A stretch of 64,000 nucleotides of DNA from Lycorma delicatula (GCF_047948215.1 NC_134456.1:56313959-56377958), one strand, 5' to 3'; positions 49,137-60,660 are shown, counted from the first letter of the stretch. Made by a program: numbers and translations. Notes: generated by a model from the letters alone, not told the origin.

Positions 49137-50884
49137 TTTTAAATCCGCTGTTTTGCTTCTAATTATATTTCGTTATTAGATCTTATCAAAAGTAGCTTTT
49201 ATGTAATTACTTTATAAACTACGATCTCTTTTTCTCCCTTGATTCTTATTAATTATTTACCTGTTCAGTGAAACTCGCATAAACTTTTGACATGTGCCAT
49301 GTGTAATGTATTCATTGGGTGTTTTATTAACTTAGCTGTTAATTCTAAACGGTTATTATGCGACACTATATTTTAGAAAACAATTTTTAATATTTATTTA
49401 TTTCGTTAAGTCAAACTTCCAGCCATGTACAGCTAACATCAATTACGTACGGTAATCTATTGATAAGCCTCACCATTCATTTTTTCCATGCTAATCATTT
49501 AATCTGAACGTATTTAATATATTTTATAGTTCTTATTTTTGCCAATTTTTACAGTTATAATTCTTTATACTTCCTTCTACAACCAGTTTAACGATAATTT
49601 TAACTATTAACTTTAAAATCGTGCGTGTTGATCTTGTTTATTTTTACATGTTTTTGTCAACTTCTATTTTTTATAGCATATCTGAATGAAAAATTAAATA
49701 TATAATAACTTCGTCTTAAAACATCTTCCTTTGATCCTTGATCACCAAATTTTCAAAAATGTCTTCTTTTCAAAAGTCTCTCTTTGTATTTTCTGTTTTT
49801 TTATTTTTATTTTCTACATAACCTTATCATTAAGTACTACACTACAAGCAGTTAAGTACTTTTTAAAATAATCTCTTCTTACTTCTTAAATTTGTTCAAT
49901 AATTCAGTATTTTATCCTCATGAAAACTCTCCTGTTTTTCATTAACCTGATTTTGATGTCTATTACATTGTATGCCTTATGCATTTATTTTAATAAAAAA
50001 AACCCCGAAACTTCCATTTTCGAATACAGTCTACTGAGTCAATATTTAACATTTTATTTTTTCTTTCTTGTATTCCATTTCAGTTATTTTGTAATTTATA
50101 TATATATATTACAAAGGGTGTTTTTAAAAACCGTTTCAAGAATTCAGTGAATGGTCCTTCACATCGAAATAAGGAAAAAACTTTACATCAACATATGTAC
50201 GGAAACGCTTAGTTTACCTACTATTAGCAATTTTGTATTTTTAAGTTAAAATTTACTTCTCCGGAATGATTAATTGTATCGAGCTGAAATTTCGTCTACT
50301 AATCGGGTACCTAGATATTTACTTGTATAAAAATAATGAACCTGATCTCTCAACCCATTTCAAAATCGCGGTCATGAAAACATTTTAATTAATATCTTTG
50401 CAACAAAAAACATAATAATGTCTTTGCAACCGCTGAATCATTTAAATGTTATATTGTACAAAACATGTTAAGCGTTTTATTAAAAAGAAAATGACATCTG
50501 ATTTATTCAAATCCGTTCATAAATAAAGTTATGGCAGATGTTCTTGAAGTGAGTCATTCTAGATTAAAATCCAGTTTTAATTTTTTTCCTGAATAAAATT
50601 AAATACTTGGACGCGATCTCAACTGGAATAATTTTATTAATGTTATCATGTAATAAATTATAATAACTTAAAAATATTGAAAATATTACAATACAGAAAA
50701 ATATTGTTTAAATTATGAAAATATTATAATAATAAATAATATTAATAATATTGGAAAATAATTTGTTTTACACGTTTTTCGTTTAATGAATACATTGGTT
50801 ATTAAACAAACTTGTTTTTTTTTTTATTAAAATCTGTTTAACAATAAATTATCGTAATAGATAATAAAATTAATAAAAGAAACT
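49137..50884. other. Non-coding stretch; possible transposon sequence at 50110-50560
   Basis: The open frame 49920-50150 is low in complexity. From about 50115 (aaagggtgtttttaaaaacc) to 50560 the sequence is of mixed composition with phrases such as catcgaaataaggaaaaaac and catatgtacggaaacgctta, reminiscent of non-coding transposon DNA. It could belong to the mariner that follows, but no matching opposite terminus was found. Confidence 0.35.
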
Positions 50885-51570
50885 ACAATAACTGTTCAAA
50901 ATGGCAGCCCTCATTCAAAATATGAATCCAGGTGTTTTTTCATTGACTGCTCTTTCAAGGATGCCAGATATCTGGCGAATCCCCTCAATCACATTTAGAA
51001 TTTTTGTGCACAATTCTTCTACGTATAACAAACAGGAGTGTCTTATACAAGTGTATTTAAATGGTCTCATAAGAAAAAATTAAGAGAATTGAGATCGGGA
51101 GACCTTGCAGACCACGGTACTGGGCCTCTTCGACCAATCCACCTGTTCGGATGTGCTTAATTTAGATGATCTCAAAGTTCTAATCTCTGAGAGTCGGAGC
51201 CCAATCCAGCATGAACCACGTTTTTTTTTGTAAGCTTAATGTAAATCATTGGGTAAAAGTGGAAAATCAGCGGTCAAGAACATCTTTAACCATTGTGCGT
51301 TTCAGGTAAAAAGCAGGCAAATAAATGGTCACTCAAACACCAGCCCATACGTTTACAGAAAATTGATATTGGTAATGGTTCCCTGAAATGGTATGGGGGT
51401 TTTCAATTGACCACATGTGCGTGTTTTGGGTGTTAAGGCTGGACGGTCTTGTAAATTTGGATTAGATTTTAAAGAAAATATAATTCAAAAGATTATGATT
51501 AATACATTTTCGGATAAGTCACTACATAGTCGAATACGGAGAGTATAATCTCAAGGTAAAATAACTTGTA
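50885..51570 (-). pseudogene. Mariner-type transposase, degraded (lineage B)
   Basis: On the minus strand, phrases in three shifting frames follow the transposase order: IENPHTI, NVWAGV-like and KKKTWFMLDWAPT (second catalytic Asp kept in MLDWAP). HPNRWIGRRGPVPWSARSPD and LNSLNFFL come next, then HLNTLV and DTPV. Near the end are EGIRQISGILERAV and NEGCHFEQ-like residues. The third catalytic Asp of the usual LxPLDFFLW is Asn (LNSLNFFL), and the following Trp is a TGA stop. It is thus inactive. The sequence pattern (NxHxW.ENPH, WFMxDGAP, TPGIFE..R) differs from the element at 32735, so a separate lineage is present. The N-terminal half, perhaps to 51770, is too decayed to read. The plus-strand frame at 50901-51083 is a shadow. 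Confidence 0.7.
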
Positions 51571-52239
51571 ATCGCTGATAGTGATAATCTAACATTGAAC
51601 TCCAAGGCTACCCTCTAGTACTTTTTTCGGAATGGTTAGATATTTAATCCAACACTCCCTGCTCAAACTCGGATCTACATATTGAACGTAGTCGTCTTGA
51701 TTTACCACGTTTTAAGATTTTAAGCTTACTGCGTCTTTGGGCCATCTATTAGATGATGAAAACGTGTGAGAAGGTAACACTCGATTAGGAAAGTGTTCCT
51801 CATACAGCCGTCTTGCCTCAAGGGGGTTGCAACGTGTAAGATCATGCATTAAATGCATATCATTTATTATTTAAAATGAATCAATAAAAGGATTCATTTT
51901 GAATGAAAAACGAAATAAGAAAATTATTACGAGTGTAATAAAGCATTTTCTGATGAGCTCTGACCATAATGATGAATTCATTGTTTTTAAGTTAGTGAAA
52001 TATTTTTCTTGTTTTGTTCATCTTCAGAATAAAAAGAAATTATATTTTATACCTAACACAAGTGTAACAATTACGGTACCCTTACGTGACAAAAAACTGA
52101 ATAGCCCTCTTTTAAAATTTATTTACTGAAATGTTCCTTCATATATCTTATTTATCCGAAGTTTTTTTTATGTAATTAATACCTTATTTATTTTTATACT
52201 AAAATCTGACAAATTTAGATAAAATTACTATTTAACTGA

Positions 52240-52283
<44 letters not shown>

Positions 52284-54083
52284 TTTAATAATGAAATAAT
52301 AAATTAAAGCGTTGTTTTAATTTATTGAGCCATTTTTTGCCATCAATAATGTAATTCAAATGTTTTTTATGCAAATTAAGTCGCACTGATTGATTACAAT
52401 CAAAAGCCATCAGCACCCTACTAGGCACGCACACACGCACATTCAGATGTACCCACAGTAACACCATGTAATGGTTACCTCAAACGAGAGATATTAACAA
52501 AAGTGACATCAGCAATACCATTGATTCAGAATTACATAGTAGTTCCAAAAATATTTTCAGGGAAATTGGAAAAAAATTGGAATTTTTCCATTTATTTAAA
52601 AAGTGAAAATTTGTATCTATTTATTTTCATTTTTAATAGTATTAAGAATACTTCACAATACTAATCTTCGAATAAAAGTTTTCCAAATAAATATTATTAT
52701 CTTTACTTAGTAAGAAATACTTTCTTCGTGTAAAAATACAACATTCTATTTTTCTTTAGCGAAAAAAGAAACAATCTAATTTTAAGAAACACGTGTTAAA
52801 AAACTTTCAAGAAGAATTGTGACATACACCTCAATGATAGCTATGACTTATTCAGACCAAGTTATCAACTTATTTTTCCTCGTCCTACGAGTTAGAAAGA
52901 AGGAAAAGTTTAGACCGAGTTATTTACTTTTCTTTGTATAAAAGGAACAGTGCATGACGGTGGCCCGGTGTAATGGCTACTCTTCCTAATGGAAACGAAT
53001 GTCACCAATAACAGTTTACCAGAGTCGCGAAGAGGGGGGTTATGGCCTCCAACTTGTACAAACTCGACCCAACACTTTCTCGGTATCCTTTCGTACCAAA
53101 AATAAATCTCATTACTGTACTACCTATTACCCGTTTTGTTGTTTATTAGAGTTTCTAACACATCTACACCTATTGTTGTAGATTTGATCATTACACAGGT
53201 ATCACAAGTAAAGTTTACAGTTTTAATTAAGTGTTTTTATTTTACAAAACTAAAAATTTCTTTTTCATATTATTACAAGCTTTCCGTTTTGTTTTTTTTA
53301 AGTCGGATAGTAAAATATAATCAAAAGAAACGCAGAGAAAGTATATCTAATTTCATTATTTTTCCTAACAATGAAGTAAAGAAATAAGTAATAAATGAAA
53401 ATAGAAAACATAAAAGATCAAAACATGAAACATAAATATTACCCTATCTATATAAGGTAATATTTATTTAAATCTTCTATTATTTACCTGTAACAATATT
53501 AATATAATTTTAAAATTAATAATTTCTTCAGGCCACATCTTTAAACTATTTAATATTTTTTAATGAATTTACAGATAAATTTTACTTAGGTAAGAAATAG
53601 GCTAATATTCACTGAATAATATTCTAGAGGTGTTAAACATTAAATTTATAAAAAAAAGAAGTAATAGTTAAATCTGGCAACAACGTTGATAAACTTGGCA
53701 GAAATTGCAAACGTAAATTTTAACTGTTCTCTGATGATGAAGTGGGTAATTGATAGTTATTATTATTAATATAATAAAAAAACGTTTTACGATTTAAAAA
53801 CAATATATATATAATTGTGTAAAACTAGCTCAAATATGTATAATAAATACAGCACAGATATGATAAAAGGTTAAAAAAAGAAATATCATAATTAAAAGAG
53901 TTTTATTTGTTCTAATAAAAGCACAACTGCAAAATCAAACGATTTATCTTTTTTACCTTTCAAATATAGGTTGAAAATTACTTTCACTCTAATAAATCAT
54001 TATTTTTAATACATAAGAATCTTTCAGGTAGGTTAAAAAGTAATCTCCTCTTCTTACTAAAAATTAAAAAAAATTATTCAGAA
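51571..54083. other. A+T-rich non-coding stretch
   Basis: It may include the unreadable 5' part of the mariner to about 51770. An AT microsatellite lies at 52243-52275, and an inverted repeat with 11-bp arms (taaatattacc) at 53433-53466. A G+C-richer patch at 52955-53105 has an open frame without a known motif. Confidence 0.4.
52243..52275. repeat. AT microsatellite
   Basis: About 16 TA units followed by a T run. Confidence 0.95.
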
Positions 54084-54099
54084 CTCTTAATTTCTAACA
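54084..54099. repeat. Target-site duplication, left, of R1-like copy 2
   Basis: The sequence ctcttaatttctaaca is repeated exactly at 57635-57650. Confidence 0.92.
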
Positions 54100-54960
54100 T
54101 CTCGATTCCCCCCCGAGGGGAGAAGATCCCACCTCGTAGCGTGTCCTCCGGTCGCTACACCACCCCCACCCCCTCCGTTCCTAGCCAGTAGTGGCTTTAA
54201 CGGAGGACATATTCTCGCCCTCAAACTGATTGCGCACCACAGCTTTCAGTTCAGGCCCCGCAGAGATGCCACCGATGCAGATGCCCCAAGGGACATCTGC
54301 ATCGGTAAAGTTCACCCCGTGATAGTTTTTGTGTTTATGCCTTCAGAAAGAAGACAACGGACACCTGAAGCTACCACGTCGCCCTCAGGAACTAAGCTAG
54401 AAGCCTAACCGCGGAATGAAGAACCCGCACCTAGATCTAACTATTAATGAGCCAATTTATTGAATGTCTTAGATCCGAGAAACTACCGCTTCAACAAAAA
54501 CTTTCCCACTAAAAGTTAAAAAACAGCAAAAATTTAGTCCTAGCTCCCTTAAAGAACCCCGCTTAATAACTCAAATGAGTTCAAACTATCTGACTCCGCT
54601 TCGGTCTGCCCGGGAGAAGAGAATGAACGACTACTTCCTCACAGGTCCATCGCGGAGTCCCGCGTGACATTCATCATTTTTCATAACTGCCGTCGAAACG
54701 CCACTGCCACGACGAAGCGGCACACAGCCACGTCCCGCCGACAGTGTCGTATGCTCACAAAACGCCCTCATCGGAGCGCGACCGCACCCCCCGGGACAAG
54801 GATAACCATGCCCGTTGGTAGCGGCCGCAACTCCACCACAGCTTTATTCTAACTCAAAATAACACCACTTAGATCTAACAGAGGCACGCTGCCTTAAGCG
54901 CCTACCTTCGGCCAGTCAACTGCCCAGAAGGTCCCTAGCCACCCAGGTTCCTATCACCTA

Positions 54961-55967
54961 CTAAATCCCTTTGGCAGTCCTGCTCAGAGGGAGGAAGCGA
55001 AGGAAGCCAGCAACTATTGTCCACTCTCTACGAGTCCTCCAGTTGACTCGTAGATCCAAAACAGAGTTTACTCTCTCGAGTTCCCTAGTAACTCTGGTAC
55101 GCTCAGCTTCGTACCTGGGACATATGTGTAGGATATCCACAGTATATCCACGGTGTCATTGACCTTACAGTCCGGACAGAAGCCGGAATCGACCAACCTA
55201 AACCTAGCCAATTTATCCCTAAAGGCACCATGTCCGGAGAGGAACTGCGTCGTGTGCCGATTGGGGGATACCCTGCTAACCGCTCGCAACTCTATAACAT
55301 TGGGTAATATACCATGCGTATAACGACCTGTTGAAGAATTGTTCCACCTATTTTGTCAAGAGTCCAAACCTTGGTCTTCGATCTCACGCATACGCCCTGA
55401 AGTAAAAAGGCCTCCCTTCTTTGCAACATACCGCTGGCTACGTTCTGTATCCGAAGTATCCAAAGGTTTGATGCCTGCGATCACAGTTACTGCCCCTCGC
55501 GAGACAGTCCTGTAACCGCCGACAACCGCTAATAAAAGAAGACGCTGGGCTCTTAATAGAATATCCCTATAACATTGGTACCGCATACGATGAGCCCAGA
55601 CGGGCGCAGCGCACAACATAGTGGCCTCGCAAACACCTTTGTAAAGAAAGTACGAACTAACCACAACTAGTTCGAAACCATTCACAGCAACCTTATCAAC
55701 GACGTGATGCGTGTCAGAGGCTTGCCGTATAAAGACACTATCTATGAACTTCCTGCACAGCACGGCGGATTTGCTTTCGCCAACATGGAACTTATTCCAG
55801 CCTGAAAAACCTGGCAGGTCACCCTTGACAACGTACGGGTGTTGCAGAAGTAAAACATCGAGGCTCCGCTTTTTATCGACGTTACCTAATTCTACTTGGA
55901 CCGCATAGGCACCCTGGGCATTGAGTTGGCCGAACCTAACCATCGAGCGAATTGAAGTAGACTTCAA
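54961..55967 (-). pseudogene. R1-like ORF2 remnant: endonuclease start fused to C-terminus (copy 2)
   Basis: From Met at 55967 the frame reads the beginning of an apurinic-type endonuclease domain (VRFGQLNAQGAYAVQVEL and KRSLDVLLLQHPYV), where the usual LLQEPY has Gln-His. It continues to VVSSYFLYKG. The next residues, VCEATMLCAAPVWAHRM, belong after the reverse-transcriptase core. The deletion junction is near 55630, in frame. Thus most of the endonuclease and the full catalytic reverse transcriptase are gone. A first stop comes at 55356. After frameshifts, HTTQFLSGHGAFRDKLARF and SGFCPDCKVNDT continue, with a short tandem insertion (atatccac twice) near 55135 breaking the zinc finger. By comparison with copy 1 the frame would have ended near 54961. 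Confidence 0.82.
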
Positions 55968-57190
55968 CCGCTCTTAAATAACTATCACACTCCCTATTGT
56001 TGACGGAGTGCCTATGACTCTTGCGTAACCGCTTGCAGTTAACGCAAATCGGAGCCTCTTTCTTTTGCGGACAATCGTCACGCTTGTGGCCCTCCTCACC
56101 ACAATGCGCGCAGACCGACGCATTCTTACAAAACTTGGCCCTGTGGCCAAACCTACAACATTTGAAGCACCTCTGCACGTCAAGGTATTCCTTGACGCGA
56201 CAAGAGGCAAAATCAACGAAGACTCTACCCTCGGACACAAACTTTTGGTGGAGACAAGCGCCTAATTCAAACACTCCTTGATACCGAGGGGCATCACGCT
56301 TTCCAGTCTTGAAGACTAGCCTGCATTGCTCTTTGAACGAGGCCTCGTCCAAATCAGTATTCTGCTCCCGAATTAGAGACAGAACTTCGTCATCAGAGAG
56401 ACTCTGCTCGATGTCATAAATAATGACACGGGGCTTCCTCAACCGCTTGGGGTTCACCTTAACCTCAAGCCTTTGCACTGCTGGAGAGTCCTTGATGACT
56501 TGGACCGTCTGCTTATTGTCCGCAACAACAACTAACCCTTTGCTAGTCTCCTTAATATCTCGAATTTTAAGCCGATTCCGGTCACCACGAAGGGGTTCCC
56601 GGAAATCGCGCTTCAGGTCTTGACCCGTGGTCTTCGAGCCCTTCGCCTTGTTTACAAAGATAACTTCCGGCTTCTTAGCCGCCTTGCTGGCTTCACGCTT
56701 GGTTTCCAGGACCTCAGCGTAGCGCCTGAGCTGCACTGAGGCCTGGACAACCACCTTTGGAGCCTTGACCTCTTGGGACGGAGGCCAAGGCCTAGAAACC
56801 CTCACTTACCGCCTCGAAAGCTACCCTCAACTTGCCAAGTCGAGGGAGAATAGTTTTCCTCGCCCCCGAACTGACACCGCCGGGAAGCGTAAGAAATTCA
56901 ATCAAGTAGTCCAGGTCCTCCTGGACCACTTTCGACAACAGGGCAGAACTGCCAGGTCTACCCTTAGCATTTTTGAAAGCCTCTACTACAGGGGAGGACC
57001 GCACCTGGGTGGGTGCCCCCGTATCCATCACTTCGCTTAATTCGTTCTCTGAGGAGTTAGTCGACGGAACTGGCGCCGGTTTCCTCTTCCGCCTGGACTT
57101 CTTTACCTCTTGGAACTCCTACATGGCCGAAGATTCCCTACGTCCTAACAGATTAACTAAGATCTCGCTGTCTTCCTCCTACTGTTTTAA
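55936..57190 (-). pseudogene. R1-like ORF1, Gag-like nucleic-acid-binding protein (copy 2)
   Basis: The main frame (56805 to 55936, 289 residues) ends with three zinc knuckles: C213-C216-H221-C226, C232-C235-H240-C245 (both CX2CX4HX4C) and an R1/Jockey-type third one, C254-C257-H266-C273. Residues 75-150 (RLKIRDIKETSKGLVVVADN and VIIYDIEQSLSDDEVLSLI) look like the RNA-recognition-like fold of non-LTR Gags. The N-terminal part lies in another frame (57031 to 56792, with ARKTILPRLGKLRVAFE), so one frameshift lies near 56795. Further upstream the same frame continues, with a basic patch KKSRRKRKP near 57090 and in-frame TAG codons near 57123 and 57175. It overlaps the ORF2 start by about 30 bases in a different register. 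The protein would coat the element RNA; this copy is broken. Confidence 0.82.
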
Positions 57191-57634
57191 GTGAGTGACA
57201 ACTACCCGCAGCGAGCACTGGCAGTCGGAGACCCATACATTCTCCTATCACGCTTTGTGCCTCTTGGCCGCTGCTGGAACGATTGATTGCAATACGAACC
57301 GTACGGCAAAAAACCACAGGTTACGGTCCTCGCTCTGATAAGAGCGCAGAAGGACTAAAAGGCTTGGCCTTTTTTCTGTAACGGGGGCTAACGACCAGCA
57401 GTCGTTGCCTCCTTTCAGCCCCGTTGAGGCGGACACATGTCGCAGAAAGCAATCTCCGTTCACTTCCGTAGAAAGTGAAAAGATGAGTCTTAAATTCCTT
57501 GTGCTCACTGTGTTCGCAATCCCTCAATCAGTAAACTTGATACCACTGGAAGGTCCACACTCGACCAGCAGCCAAAAACACCAAAAGCAGATATAAACAT
57601 AGCACTCTGGACGCACTGAAGGAGACCAGAGTTG
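57191..57634 (-). mobile_element. 5' untranslated region of R1-like copy 2
   Basis: G+C-rich sequence from the 5' terminus (minus strand CAACTCTGGTCTCCTTCAGT) to ORF1. Frames at 57248-57508 and 57321-57527 overlap one another and lack motifs. Non-LTR elements often carry an internal promoter here; none can be proven. Confidence 0.6.
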
Positions 57635-57650
57635 CTCTTAATTTCTAACA
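57635..57650. repeat. Target-site duplication, right, of R1-like copy 2
   Basis: Exact repeat of the 16 bases at 54084-54099. Confidence 0.92.
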
Positions 57651-58361
57651 GTAAAGGTTTGCCATCCCTAACTATTTAATAAGTTTAAGTTATTCCAAAG
57701 AATAACTTATTAATGAAATTAGCTACAGTTAAAACAGCCAAACATTAAAATAAGTTTTAAATCAGTAATTGAAAAAGTTAAATTTTCCAACAATTTATTT
57801 TAAAAAATAATTCTAATGAGATCTAATAAAATATTTTTTCCAAAAAAAATTTTCATTGGTATTGTTTTATAATACTGGTATTATTTTAATTCTATATCCG
57901 ATTACATTATTCTTCGATTACCTAACATCGAAATAAATAAAATCCAATTTTCCTAAATCCCGAAATAGTAAAAGACATGATTGCATTTTTAATTCGCACT
58001 GTTCTCTCTGCCTAACACTGAAAGTGTCTCTTCAATCTTAGTATTTGTTTTCATGCAAAATTAAATACAAAAGATGAATTGTTACTTGTATAAACGATCG
58101 TTTTACTTATTTGGGCTTTTCGTACTTTTTGTTGCACGCTTTGTATATCTTATATACATTGTGTTCATTCTTTTATTATTTTTCCAAGAAAAAGAAATGC
58201 TAACACATGTGACGTTGATTGATAGCGTTAAACTTTCTTACCGGTTTACTTTTTTATCGTCTTGTTAATCTGAAAATACGAAATTAGAGTGTCAAGAATA
58301 TGTAGTTTAATGTTATGTCATATTTTTATTTTAATTCAACTTAAAATAACACGCATACATC

Positions 58362-58397
<36 letters not shown>

Positions 58398-58836
58398 TGA
58401 CAAAAACGTGTAAACTTAATTCTAAAAAAAATTATTGTATACCGTTCGTGATAAACATCTAGATAAATTCACGCTTAATATATCACATTATTTAAACATT
58501 TCTAGTTTCAAAAAGCGATGTCTGTGTTACTCTGACTAAACTGAAGAATTTTTTCTGATTTACAAGCCTACATAATTGTTTCCACGACTAGTTTTAACAT
58601 TTCATATCTGAGGAAATTCTTCGCTTGGAATTCACTCCGTATTTGTAAGTGATAATATCCATTCTACATTTCTATTGTGAGACCGGTCTGATGTCAGTTG
58701 GTTAATTATGTAAAGACAAGAGAAACTTGCTAAAAACCAGTCACATAGTTCACTTCTTTCATAATAAATATATTATTTAATACTTCTTTAGATATGTTGA
58801 CATAATCATAAAGGCCGGTGTTGTATCACATTATTT
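57651..58836. other. A+T-rich non-coding stretch
   Basis: An AT microsatellite lies at 58364-58394. The open frame 58074-58268 has no domain. Confidence 0.45.
58364..58394. repeat. AT microsatellite
   Basis: Uninterrupted AT run of about 31 bases. Confidence 0.95.
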
Positions 58837-58890
58837 TAGCCTCCGGGACTACCATTAGGTATTGCTTCAGGATGATATGAAAATGACAAT
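58837..58890 (-). mobile_element. SINE tail fragment
   Basis: It reads tagcctccgggactaccatt and aggtattgcttcaggatgat, the complement of the shared SINE 3' tail. The body and head are absent, and a GT microsatellite adjoins it. Confidence 0.6.
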
Positions 58891-58896
58891 TGTGTA

Positions 58897-58898
<2 letters not shown>

Positions 58899-58930
<32 letters not shown>
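58899..58930. repeat. GT microsatellite
   Basis: Sixteen GT units directly after the SINE tail fragment. Confidence 0.95.
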
Positions 58931-58931
<1 letters not shown>

Positions 58932-59262
58932 GAGTTTTAAAGTTACTGTAATTTGCAACTTTTTTTATTAATTGTCTGGCGTTTTATTGACCGTCCTTTT
59001 TTATTTTAAATATATAATTTAAAATAACTACAAATCAAGCTCCACTTTTATTTTTATATAACGTATTATTTACTCTGAGATTCTGTAATTTATTTTTTCT
59101 CGGACTGATATATTTTATTTTCATCAAGAATTAAATTTTACACCTAAAATTCTATTTCATTTAATGATTTTAATTCTGAATTGTAATTTTTTTTCACTCA
59201 TGATGTTCCATTTATATTTGTGATTACTTATTTTATTCACTATGAATTCTTCCGAACAATCG

Positions 59263-59695
59263 TTTTTTTTCTTCCTTGTACAAAGTAAAGGAAACATTGT
59301 GATCGCAAAAAAATTTCGGTTTTCAGATTTCAACAGAAATATCCATTTTGACCTTCCCTAAATCCTTTTTGACTAGTTTCATCATGACGTCTGTACGTAC
59401 GTATGTATCTCGCATAACTCAAAACGAGTAGCCGTAGGATGAAAGTTTGGATTTACGACTGATGTAACATCAAAAAAGCCCAAAATCCAAAAAAATTTGG
59501 ATTTTGGACTTCTTAATTGCTGTAATAAGCCTTTATTGAGCTCTTTTGAACGATATATCATAAGTGGTACTTATTTTCATTGGTCCCAGACTTATAGCCA
59601 AATAAAATTGTACGTAATTAATGAAATATTTGGATCTTTCAAGGGAAAGGCCTATCGGTTCGAATCCGACTTCATCTCCTTATGTTTTTAACTTT
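59263..59695 (+). repeat. Interspersed repeat of unknown class, about 430 bp
   Basis: The block starts after a T run with cttccttgtacaaagtaaag, includes tctgtacgtacgtatgtatc and cgcataactcaaaacgag, and ends with tatcggttcgaatccgactt. A hairpin with perfect 12-bp arms (ccaaaatccaaa, 59480-59491 and 59496-59507) sits inside. The B-box-like ggttcgaatccg lies near its 3' end, unlike a normal tRNA-derived SINE head. I recall similar sequence as an insect repeat but cannot name it. The frame 59497-59691 is not a credible gene. Confidence 0.45.
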
Positions 59696-60192
59696 TTTTT
59701 TTAATTTAACTATATTGATTTAATAGTAATTATTAACCTCTCTAAAAAATGTTTACAATAAAGAATAATTTAATAATAAGAATAAAAAAAATTGTGAAAA
59801 AATATCAGAAGTTATTAATGAAATAAAAATTTTATAAACTTTTCATTTTAAAAAACTGTTTATATGTAACTTAATAGGCGTACAAGGAAGTCATGTGGTG
59901 TTCACATCAGATTTTTAAGTAGTGTTTTTTATATGTTTCAGCTTTCCCTAGAGCAGTCATAACCCTCTAATCCTCTTCATAAAGTATATTTATAAATATA
60001 CATACAACAGTCTTTTATAAATTTGTAGATTTTTTAATAATAAATAATTAAATAAGTGTGGTATCACCAATCAAATATATCGACAATTCATTAAACGAAA
60101 TTAAAATCATTTATAAATGCGTTTAGAATCACTCTCGTGTGACTGTTTAGAACAAATCTCTATTATTTTTATCTCTTCGTCCCTGTCTAAAC

Positions 60193-60217
60193 ACGCGCGC
60201 GCGTGAGTGCATGTAAA

Positions 60218-60248
<31 letters not shown>
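60193..60248. repeat. CG and GT microsatellite tract
   Basis: acacgcgcgcgcgtgagtgc is followed, after a short spacer, by 14 TG units (60221-60248). Confidence 0.9.
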
Positions 60249-60252
<4 letters not shown>

Positions 60253-60564
60253 TATATCAATTTTTACCTAATGAGATGTTTTTACATCCTCTTCTTATAA
60301 AAAATGAATTGAAATTTTAAATAAATTACGTACAAAATTCATTACGTAATAAATCTTACATATTTAAAGACAAATACTTAGCTGTTACATATTTTAAGAC
60401 AATAAATCATAAAATCCTTTTTGTTGTGCATATGTCGTACGAACAATGATGAGAGAATAATTGAAATGTTAGAATATTGTTAACTTCGATAAAATTTTGA
60501 GCTGGAAGTTATTTGAAACAATTAACTACATTAAAGTTATCAGTTCGAGAACTGGATTTGACCA

Positions 60565-60660
60565 TTTACAAACTTGGAAATGGTCAAATTTCCAAGTTTG
60601 TAAACTTGGAAATTTACAAACCATTTATTTTTACAAACTTGGATATGTATTCAAACTTGT
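60565..60660. repeat. Perfect 17-bp inverted repeat with reiterated ACAAACTTGGA motif
   Basis: The arms 60565-60581 (tttacaaacttggaaat) and 60588-60604 surround ggtcaa. A competing shorter pairing (tttgaccat at 60557-60565 with atggtcaaa at 60580-60588) overlaps it. Partial copies of the arm follow: aaacttggaaatttacaaac at 60602, tttacaaacttggata at 60630 and tcaaacttgta at 60651. Confidence 0.85.

Larger units (their letters stand above)
54100..57634 (-). mobile_element. R1-clade-like non-LTR retrotransposon, copy 2 (both ends, internal deletion)
   Basis: The 3,535-bp element lies between perfect 16-bp duplications. Minus-strand order: a 5' untranslated part with decayed leader (57634 to about 57190), ORF1 (Gag-like), ORF2 fused across a large deletion, and a 3' untranslated region of about 860 bp ending ...GGGGGGAATCGAGA without a poly(A) tail. 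Intact members of the clade are usually well over 5 kb, so roughly 2 kb or more is missing, all within ORF2. The 3' half aligns with copy 1 at 25389-26910. Composition is near half G+C against an A+T-rich host. The 5' end survived, so this copy came from complete reverse transcription of an already shortened RNA, or from a template jump during insertion. Plus-strand open frames in this interval are shadows. Confidence 0.9.

Noticed and set aside
52937..52944. TATAAAAG as a core promoter
   Set aside because: Such motifs are expected often in this A+T-rich DNA, and no initiator or coding exon follows at the right distance.
52999..53181. 60-residue plus-strand frame as an exon
   Set aside because: Composition is mildly raised in G+C, but there are no convincing splice sites and no recognised residues.
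55974..57194. Plus-strand and extra minus-strand frames within R1-like copy 2
   Set aside because: They are shadows of the Gag frame in G+C-rich DNA; only the minus frames with zinc knuckles and ORF2 motifs are meaningful.
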